Below, piece after piece: positions 56,936-64,000 of a stretch of DNA of 64,000 bases. Numbering within the stretch: the stretch's first letter is position 1; every line of letters starts with the position of its first letter. The translations under genes were made by a program, and so were the position numbers. The DNA comes from Cephalopachus bancanus (Eukaryota > Chordata > Mammalia > Primates > Tarsiidae). The stretch spans positions 558,001-622,000 of the forward strand of contig JAPVLO010000232.1 of assembly GCA_027257055.1 (NCBI GenBank). Direction: 5' to 3'. A model generated the notes under the pieces. It did not search any database. It was not told where the DNA came from and saw only the letters and a program-made list of their open reading frames with translations.

Positions 56936-57551
56936 GCACAGAAAGAGGGACATCAATCAGGGGCAGGCACAAATGGATTACTTTAGAGACAGTGCAAGAC
57001 TGAATATTAAAAGGCCTTCTGTTTTGTTTTAACATATAGTGAGGCCTGGAATTGGCCACTCTATGGGGACATTCAGTAGATGTGGCCCGAGCGAGTGCAG
57101 CGTTTGAAGGTAAACAGTATAAAAACAAACAAATGAGCAAAGTAATGGAATGTGATGGATGGGATGCCTGAGGAATGACTGTCAATGCTCTGCCCTTTAT
57201 TTGTCAGAGACCCAGGAAGACTTGAACCTCCAGGACCACTAATCTGGCTTCTATCGTGGGACAGAGCTTGTGGCACTTTATGTCCCAAGTCACAGCTACC
57301 TGACTGCCCTTGGTAGGCTCTCGCAATGCTGTTTTCTTTCCATCGAATTTCATTATCTCACCCCGGGAATGGAACATGCACAGATGGGGGTGATCCCACG
57401 GGTGGATGTCCATGGCCTTGAGGATTTCCCACGCAGGTGGGAATTTCACCATGTGGGAATTCAGTAAGGTGCTGGTATACTGGCCAGTGCTGGCCCTATA
57501 AATGAAGTTCGGGAAGGACTCTGATTCTGGACCTGGGGAAAGCCCTTGACC
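56936..57551 (+). promoter_or_regulatory. CPA2 upstream region
   Basis: The only repeat-free DNA of this length near CPA2. TATAAA lies at 57497-57502. 57425-57443 has TTTCCC, then an E-box CAGGTG, then GGGAA, the half-sites of a PTF1-type pancreatic enhancer. A second GGGAATTC lies at 57456. That PTF1 drives acinar enzyme genes is established; binding here is inference. Confidence 0.6.
57497..57502 (+). promoter_or_regulatory. CPA2 TATA box
   Basis: CCTATAAATG 50 bp before the start codon; predicts transcription start near 57525-57530 and a short 5' UTR. Confidence 0.8.
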
Positions 57552-57616
57552 ATGAGGCTGATCCTGTTTTTGGGTGCCCTCCTGGGGCACATCTACTGTC
57601 GAGAAACATTCGTGGG
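57552..57616 (+). CDS. CPA2: CPA2 coding exon 1 (signal peptide)
   Basis: Carboxypeptidase A2, a pancreatic zinc exopeptidase that removes bulky aromatic C-terminal residues from dietary peptides; made as a secreted zymogen. This exon encodes MRLILFLGALLGHIYC (signal peptide, cleavage predicted after Cys16), then RETFV and two bases of the next codon. The start is the second Met of the human form: the two codons that would precede it read TTG ACC, so the human-style ATG is absent. Donor GTAAGT at 57617. The five exons in the window give 160 codons without a break, ending before the zinc ligands; the remaining about 255 residues lie beyond the window. Confidence 0.95.
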
Positions 57617-57787
57617 GTAAGTTATGCTTGCTGGTGCTTGTGTGAGTTTCACTTGATTGCTGCAGGGCAAATGGGTGTTACCGTTCAGGGTTTTCAGAGA
57701 AGTTCTCTTAGATTTGGGGGCAGGTTGGAGTGGGAAAAATAGGAGTGAGTGGTCAAAAAAGACATATGTGACATTTAAAGAAAGAAC

Positions 57788-58040
57788 AGGCCCGGTGCGA
57801 TGGCTCACATCTCTAATCCAAACGCTCTGGGAGGCCGAGACAAGAGAATTACTTGAGGTCAGGAGTTTGAGACCAGCGAGACATAGTTTGACATAGCGAG
57901 ACCTCATCTCTACGAAAAAAATTAAAAAAATAGCCAGGCAAGGTGGTGCACACTGGTAGTCCCAGCTACCCAAAAGACAAAAAAAAAAAAACCCCAATAA
58001 CCCCCCAAACCCCAAACAAAACAATAACAAAAAAAAAACC
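57788..58040 (+). mobile_element. Old Alu, 3'-damaged (CPA2 intron 1)
   Basis: Ends in AAAAAAACCCCAATAACCCC-like A/C-rich DNA instead of a right arm. Confidence 0.8.
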
Positions 58041-58387
58041 TTACTTCCAAAAAACAGGAACAGACACTACCTCATGATCAGAGGTGTTATCTGACAAACA
58101 CTCCTTAGCTAAAGGAAGGGTGACCTTACCGGCAAGCTTTGGGTTAGGAGCAGGGTCACCTCTTGGTTACTGTTCAGGTAATGTTGCCTTGGAGAAGGTA
58201 AAGTCATTCCATCACCTTCTCATTCTGGGGATGAGGGTCAGTATGCAATTTATAAGTTTCTGGATCGTCAAAGAGATCATTGACGGTTGGACTAATCTAC
58301 AATGCAAAGACTAGCAGGGGCAGAAAGCAGCAGAAAACTGTGTCCAGGTTTTGCTTTTAAGGTCATGCCTGTGGTTAATTTTCCTAG
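58041..58387. other. 3' part of CPA2 intron 1
   Basis: Unique sequence; acceptor tract GTTAATTTTCCTAG. Confidence 0.5.
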
Positions 58388-58469
58388 AGACCAAGTTCTT
58401 GAGATCATACCAAGCAATGAAGAGCAAATTAGAAGGCTACTGCAGTTGGAGGCTGAAGACCACCTCCAG
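58388..58469 (+). CDS. CPA2: CPA2 coding exon 2 (activation segment)
   Basis: 82 bp after acceptor TTTTCCTAG, donor GTACCC. Encodes [19 protein letters not shown] and QLEAEDHLQ, the start of the pro-domain that inhibits the enzyme until trypsin cleavage. Confidence 0.95.
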
Positions 58470-58534
58470 GTACCCATCTGAGGGCCCTGTTTCCCTGAGT
58501 GGATGAATGCCCTACCGGTAGACTTGGTGACTGA

Positions 58535-58698
58535 GGTCTGAGTTGGACTCCACGTGGACTCCTCTGACATGGGTTTGAGTCCCAACCACAAGATACTGGG
58601 CAAGTCACCTACCTTTCCTGGATCTCGTTTTCCCATTCAAAATAATGATGATTAGTGTCCCATTCTCATATCTCACAGGTTTACTGTAAGAATGAAAA
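58535..58698 (+). mobile_element. MIR element
   Basis: GGGTTTGAGTCCCAACCAC, ACTGGGCAAGTCACC and GGATCTCGTTTTCCCATTC in order are the MIR core, + strand. Lies in CPA2 intron 2. Confidence 0.75.
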
Positions 58699-58702
58699 GA
58701 AA

Positions 58703-58971
58703 ACTGGGCGCGATGGCTCACACCTGTAATCCGAGCGCTTTGGGAGGTGAGGCGAGAGGATAGCCTGAGCCCAGGGGTTTGAGACCAGCCTGGGCAACTT
58801 GGTGAGACCTCATCTCTACGATAAACCAAAAATTTAGCCAGGCATAGTGGCGCACACCTGTAGTTCTGGCTACTTGGAAGGCTGAGGCTGCAGAGGCCAT
58901 GAGCATGCCACTGCACTCCAGCCTGGGCGACAGTGAGACTTCGACTCAAAATTTAAAAAAATTAAAAAAAA
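58703..58971 (+). mobile_element. Alu, C-type
   Basis: TSD AAGAATGAAAAGA on both sides; inserted at the MIR 3' edge. Confidence 0.92.
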
Positions 58972-59052
58972 AAGAATGAAAAGAGAGATCAAATGTGAAA
59001 TTTACCTTGAAAAATGGTTGAACATATTTGTATGCATGTATTTGTTTGTTTA

Positions 59053-59327
59053 TTTTTGAGTTAGAGTCTCACTTTGTTGCCCAGGCTGGAGTGCACTGCC
59101 ACGGTCATAGCTCATTGCAGCTTCGACCTCCTGGGCGCAGCCTCAGCCTCCCGAATAGCTGGGACTACATGTGTGTGCCACCACGACTGGCTAAATTTTT
59201 GCTTTTTTGTAGAGACGAGGTCCCGCTATGTTGCACTGGCAAGTCTCAAACTCCTGGGTTCAAGCGACCCTCCCGCCTCGGCCTCCCAAAGTGCTGGGAT
59301 GATAGACATGAGCCCTCATGACTGGCC
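59053..59327 (-). mobile_element. Old Alu
   Basis: Divergent antisense copy; ends ATGACTGGCC. Confidence 0.85.
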
Positions 59328-59342
59328 TGTTGAATATATATA

Positions 59343-59628
59343 TATTTTTTTGAGTCAAAGTCTCACTCTGTCACCCAGGCTGGAGGGCAGTGGCCGCTCC
59401 CGGCCACCGCAGCCTCAACCTGCTGGGCTCTGGCGATCCTTCTGCCTCAGCCTTCCAAGTAGCTGGAACTACAGACATGAGCCATCATGCTAGGATAATT
59501 TTTCTTGATTTATTGTAGAGATGAGGTCTTGCCAAGTTGCCTAGACTGGTCTCCAATCTGTGGACTCAGGCAATCCTCACCTCGGCCTCCCAAAGTGCTG
59601 GGATTATAGGTGTGAGCCTGTACCTGGC
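59343..59628 (-). mobile_element. Alu, mixed type
   Basis: Flanks CTGTTGAATATA / CTTGTTGAACATA. Confidence 0.88.
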
Positions 59629-59718
59629 CTTGTTGAACATATTTAATGCATAGCTCCCCCAAATAATTTATAGTATTTATATCCAATTATGAGATGAATT
59701 GGATCATGTGAATGCCAA

Positions 59719-59996
59719 TTTTTTTTTTTTTGAGTTGGAGTCGCCCAGACTGGAGTGCAGTGGCCGCTCCCGGCCACCGCAGCTTCGACCTGCTGGGCTC
59801 TGGCGATCCTTCCGCCTCAGCCTTCCGAGTAGCCGGAATTACAGGCTCATGCTACCACGCCCGGCTGATTTTTTTGATTTATTGTAGAGATGAGGTCTCG
59901 CTGCCCAGGTGGGTATTGGACCCGCGGGCTCAGGCAATCCACTCACCTCAGCCTCCCAAAGGCACGGGATTACAGGCTGAGCCACCGAGCCCGGCT
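59719..59996 (-). mobile_element. Alu, S-type, 5-bp linker deletion
   Basis: Exact TSD GTGAATGCCAA. Also lacks TCACTCTG near its tail (GGAGTCGCCCAGACTGG). Confidence 0.93.
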
Positions 59997-60288
59997 GTGA
60001 ATGCCAACTTTTAAAAAAAACCTGGCATAGTGTTAAATAATCTTTTCCTTCTGCCAATTTCAGTATCTAGCCATGGTGGGGTGTGGCGACAATACGACAC
60101 TCTTGCTGATGGATATTTGGGTACTTAAACACTCTTGTTGCCACATCTTAGAGACGCCACAATGATCTGTCTTGTGGGCTCAAGAAAAAATAGACACAGG
60201 TTGATTTCTTAAGTCTATCAAAGCTGAGTTGTCCATTTCCACGGAATCACCCACTTGCTGCCCTGGCTTGGCCTCTGATCCCTTTCAG

Positions 60289-60423
60289 CTTGATTTCTGG
60301 AGACCACCCAGCACCGCAGGGGAGACGGTCCACGTCCGAGTCCCTTTTGTCAGTGTCCAGGCTGTCAAAGTGTTCCTGGAGTCGCAGGGAATTGCTTATT
60401 CCATCATGATTGAAGACGTGCAG
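60289..60423 (+). CDS. CPA2: CPA2 coding exon 3 (activation segment)
   Basis: 135 bp after acceptor CCCTTTCAG, donor GTGATT. Encodes [35 protein letters not shown], the core of the open-sandwich pro-domain. Phase 0 at both ends. Confidence 0.96.
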
Positions 60424-60712
60424 GTGATTGTGCTGTTTGGCGGCTTGCGGGTCCATAGAAACTCAGGCCAAGTTCATCCTCTCTGGTGCTTGAGTGCTCT
60501 TTGCTGGGAAAGGACTCGTGGGTACTGCTGGGATCTTGCAGCAGTCTGAGTGACCCCTGCAGGGTGGGAAGGGAGCTATGAGTGAACTTTGGTCACAAAG
60601 AATTGAAGATCAAGGCTAGAAGAGAGGCCACTGCATGAAATAAAAAGGACCAACTGCAGGGCATTAGTCAAAATAGGGAAGCAGGCTGTTCGTGATTTAG
60701 GGTTTTCTTTTT

Positions 60713-61013
60713 TTTAGTTCACGTTTTTTGAGAAAAGGATCTCTCTCTGTTGCTCAGGCTAACGTGCAATGGCGCAATCATAGCTCACTGTAACCTCGAA
60801 CTCCCAGGCTCAAGCAGTCCTCCAGTCTTAGCCTCCTGAGTAGCTGGGATTATAGGTGTGCGCCACCACACCTGGCTAATTTTTTGATTTATTGTAGAGA
60901 TGAGGTCTTGCCAAGTTGCCCTGGCTGGCCTTGAACCCCTGGGCTCAGGCAATCCTCTCACCTCAGCTTCCCAAAGTGCTGGGATTACAGGCGTGAGCCA
61001 CCACACCTGGTTA
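60713..61013 (-). mobile_element. Old Alu (CPA2 intron 3)
   Basis: Divergent antisense dimer. Confidence 0.85.
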
Positions 61014-61165
<152 letters not shown>

Positions 61166-61411
61166 TAACTCAGGCCCTGAGTTCCCAGAAGGGTAGACTG
61201 AGTCAGAAGACTGTGCTTGTCACCCACCATGGCACATCTGCAGCATCTGGCTGGCAGGAAGTCCCATGAATGCCCCACACCTTTCAGAGTGCTGCCAGAG
61301 TAAGGGAAAGTTGTGGGCCCAGAGCCCACAGGGCAGGACAGGAAAACTGGCACTAGAGGCTTGAGAGTTACTGTTTCCTTGACAGTCACAGACACTGTTG
61401 GCTTCTCTCAG

Positions 61412-61507
61412 GTTCTGCTGGACAAAGAGGATGAAGAGATGCTCTTTAATCAGAGACGAGAACGGAGTGGCAACTTCAACTTTGGGGCCTATCACACCTT
61501 GGAAGAG
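61412..61507 (+). CDS. CPA2: CPA2 coding exon 4 (activation site)
   Basis: 96 bp after acceptor TTCTCTCAG, donor GTAGGT. Encodes VLLDKEDEEMLFNQRRERSG and NFNFGAYHTLEE. The basic RRER stretch is the activation cleavage region; SGNFNFGAYHTLEE starts the mature enzyme. Confidence 0.96.
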
Positions 61508-61717
61508 GTAGGTGTTTCAAAGTGGACATAGAAATGGAATATTCTCTGCTCCAATGGCAAGGCTTTTCCATCCCTGTGGGGACTTAATGACCAAGAAGTC
61601 ATGGTTTCCTAGCTTCTCTAGGCTCTCCTAGGATTGCGCCGCCAGTTTCCGTGTCCCTGACTTCACATCCACTCATGCTCTTGCCCTCAGCCCCCTTGCT
61701 GACTTCTTGTTTTTTTG

Positions 61718-61971
61718 TTTGTTGTTTTTTTTTTTTTTTTTTGAGTTGGGATCTCACTCTGTTGCCCAGGCTGGAGCACAGTGGCATGTTCGCAGCTACC
61801 ACAGCCTCGACCTGGGCTCAGGTGATCCTCCTGCCTCAGCCTCCCAAGCAGCCACACCTGGCTAATTTTTAAAAATGTATTGTAGAGACGAAGTGTCATC
61901 ATGTTGCCCAGGCTGGTCTTGAACCCCTGGGCAACTGAGGCAATTCTCTTGCCTTTCAAAATGCTGGGATT
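61718..61971 (-). mobile_element. Outer Alu, first part (CPA2 intron 4)
   Basis: Interrupted at AAAATGCTGGGATT; resumes at 62271. Confidence 0.87.
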
Positions 61972-62270
61972 GGCCAGGCTCGGTGGCTCAGCCTGTAATC
62001 CCAGTGCTTTGGGAGGCCGAGGTGAGTGGATTGCCTGGGCCTGCGGGTTCGAGACCTGCCTGGGCAACTTGGCGAGACCTCATCTCTACAATAAATCAAA
62101 ATGAGCCGGGCGTGGTAGCGCGTGTCTGTAGTTCCAGCTACTTGGAAGGCTGAGGCGGAAGGATCGCTGGAGCCCAGCAGGTCGAGGCTGCAGTGGCCGG
62201 GAGCGGCCACTGCACTCCAGTCTGGGTGACAGAGTGAGACTCCAGTTCAAAAAAAAAACAACAAAAAACC
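61972..62270 (+). mobile_element. Inner Alu, S-type, opposite strand
   Basis: TSD AAAATGCTGGGATT (exact) from the host Alu. Confidence 0.93.
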
Positions 62271-62318
62271 CCCAAAATGCTGGGATTATAGGCATGATAA
62301 ATCACCATGCCTGGCTGA
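62271..62318 (-). mobile_element. Outer Alu, second part
   Basis: Ends CACCATGCCTGGC. Confidence 0.87.
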
Positions 62319-62954
62319 ACCAGCAATTTTTAAATGCAAAGAACTCTGAAAAAAATTTTCCCGAATTTATTTGGTGGCAAAACCTGGTTTGACCTAAACT
62401 CATCTGGGAGCACAGTCTGGCCTGTACGAACTTGGACTCACTGCCTTCACTGCCAGTGATATGAATGTGCTTGAATACGGAGCCTGGTTCCCTGGGTGGT
62501 GCATAATATATGCTCCCACTGCCTTTCTGAACTGCCCCCTCAAGCATGTCTGAGTTGAAAACATACGTGGCCCCCAGGTTTCAGGAGGGACCGCAGAGCA
62601 GCACAGAGTAAGCCAGAAACGGGGGTGGAGAAAACAAGGTGCCCCCTGCCCACCAGGCCTCCCAGTCTGCTGCCTGCCTTCTAGGAGAGCCAAGGCTGGC
62701 AGGAAGTCCCACTCAGGCCTGGTCTTTTCAGGGCGGAGGGGCCGTCTACCTCCCCTTGGAGTCCCCTTCACTCCCCGCAGTGCCTGGCAATGGACACAGT
62801 TTGGGTGCCCCAGATGTGCAGAATTTCATCAGCCTCCAACATGGGAGCTGGAGTGTCTGGTGGCTTTAGCGTGCCTGCGGCGGGCACCCCATCATTCACG
62901 GGCCTGAACCAGCCCCACTGCCTCTTGCAGCACTCGCCTCCACATCATCTTTTC
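62319..62954. other. CPA2 intron 4, unique part
   Basis: About 640 bp with no recognised repeat or exon; open frames on both strands have no known similarity. Confidence 0.4.
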
Positions 62955-63087
62955 TATTTTTATTTTTTTGTAGAGACAGGTTCTCGCTAGGTTGCCCAGG
63001 CTGGTCTCGAACTCCTGGGCTCAAGCGATCTTCCCGCCTCGCCTCCCAAAGTGCTGGGATGCCAGGTGTGAGCCACCACGCCTGCCG
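62955..63087 (-). mobile_element. Alu left-arm fragment
   Basis: From TTTTTTTGTAGAGACAGG to CACGCCTGCC; single arm. Confidence 0.75.
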
Positions 63088-63240
63088 ACACATCCTCTGA
63101 TTTTGGGGGCTACTACCATTTGTGTCCTGCGCCGATGGGGGGCGTGGGGAGCAGCTTTCCAACTGGAGAAGCTGTGCACAGGGCTGGAGTCCAGGAGAGC
63201 CACCATGTACCTGAGAATCTCGATTAAAAGCGCCTCCTCG

Positions 63241-63546
63241 GCCAGGTGCAGTGGCTCAGCCTGTAATCCCAGCATTTTGGGAAGCTGAGGTGAGAGGATT
63301 GCCTGAGTTCAGGGGTTTGAGACCAGCCTGGGCAAGTTGGTGAGACCTCAACTCTATAATAAATCAAAAAATTAGCTGGGTGTGGTAGCATGCGCCTGTA
63401 GCTCTGGCTACTTGAAAGGCTGAGGTGGAGGGATCGCCGGAGCCCAGCAGGTTGAGGCTGTGGTGGCCGGGAGCATGCCACTCTCCTCCAGCCTGGGTGA
63501 CAGAGTGAGACTCCAACTCAAAAAAATAAAACAAAATAAAGCAAAA
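63241..63546 (+). mobile_element. Alu, C-type
   Basis: Ends 170 bp before CPA2 exon 5. Flanks GCGCCTCCTC / TAGCCTCCTC. Confidence 0.9.
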
Positions 63547-63716
63547 TAGCCTCCTCAGTGGCGGCAAAATGGCTTCTTTGCAGCCTCTGCAGGAGCCGCG
63601 CGCCTCCCCACCTGCCAGCCGGGATGCAGACACCCCCAGCCTCCTCCATGGTGGTGTCCCCGGGGCATGGGGAGAAAGTCACTTGTGGGTGACATGGTTC
63701 GCTGGAAATGTTTCAG

Positions 63717-63818
63717 ATCTCCCAGGAAATGGACAGCCTGGTGGCTGAGTACCCAGGCCTCGTGAGCAAAGTGACCATCGGCTCGTCCTTCGAGAACCGA
63801 CCCATGAACGTGCTCAAG
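63717..63818 (+). CDS. CPA2: CPA2 coding exon 5 (start of catalytic domain)
   Basis: 102 bp after acceptor TGTTTCAG, donor GTACAC. Encodes ISQEMDSLVAEYPGLVSKV and TIGSSFENRPMNVLK. The HxxE zinc motif is expected in the next exon, outside the window. Confidence 0.96.
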
Positions 63819-64000
63819 GTACACTTTTCCCGTGGATGCTTCTGGATGCTTCTGGAATGCCCTTCCTCCCAGGCTGGCCACCCGGCCCAGCTCCCCCTCA
63901 GCCTGCAGGGCAGCTCATTTCTTCTTTTTTCCCCCTTTCCTCCTAACCAGTCCTTGCTGGTTTGAGCATCTGCTTCCCACCCCAGCCCCCTGCTTTTTCT
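63819..64000. other. CPA2 intron 5 (start)
   Basis: Pyrimidine-rich intron DNA to the end of the window. Confidence 0.7.

Noticed and set aside
57204..57590. 128-codon minus-strand frame over the CPA2 promoter
   Set aside because: Antisense to a promoter with TATA box and first exon; no domain.

Overview
This is nuclear DNA from a primate. It holds a conserved vertebrate gene neighbourhood with spliced genes, GT/AG introns, dimeric Alu SINEs, and no bacterial signals. The two cellular genes, both on the + strand, are SSMEM1 (complete, three coding exons, 2179-13278) and the first five coding exons of CPA2 (57552-63818, continuing past the window end). Their order and spacing match human 7q32 (SSMEM1, then CPA2). 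The Alus are not the human families. Many carry GGCTCAGCC instead of GGCTCACGCC, an ACAATAAATCAAAA linker and CAGTCTGGG. A short L1 3' end (16663-16774) resembles the 3' UTR of non-anthropoid primate L1s. I infer a non-anthropoid primate, most probably a tarsier. That is inference from repeat diagnostics, not a database match.

Layout. 1-2.1 kb: an old antisense MaLR-like LTR plus Alus. 2.2-13.4 kb: SSMEM1, with introns full of Alus. 13.4-39 kb: intergenic DNA dominated by Alus (often nested), with a solo LTR inside an Alu (18756-19741), LTR fragments, an L1M segment split by an Alu (29.8-30.5 kb), a 154-bp mariner-like MITE (31057-31210), a MER5A element split by three Alus (32991-34107) and an antisense L1 3' segment (36.2-36.66 kb). 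39282-50706: a complete but dead gammaretrovirus-like provirus with two 417-bp LTRs, a 4-bp target duplication (TGAG), a PBS, gag, pro-pol and env, itself hit by three Alu insertion events. 50.7-57 kb: further LTR-like and L2-like DNA and Alus. 57.2-64 kb: CPA2 promoter and exons 1-5.

Alu terms used below. S-type means copies with GGCTCAGCC and/or CAGTCTGGG, CpG-rich and apparently young. C-type means copies closer to the canonical Alu (GGCTCACGCC, CAGCCTGGG). By my reading, roughly 100 Alu insertions occupy close to half of the window. Alu boundaries are good to a few bases where a target-site duplication (TSD) is given, otherwise to about 10 bases.

The genes do not form a pathway. SSMEM1 encodes a small serine-rich single-pass membrane protein, and CPA2 encodes a secreted pancreatic metallocarboxypeptidase. 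The provirus cannot make functional enzymes or envelope: stops, frameshifts, Alu insertions and lost catalytic residues are visible in gag, pol and env.
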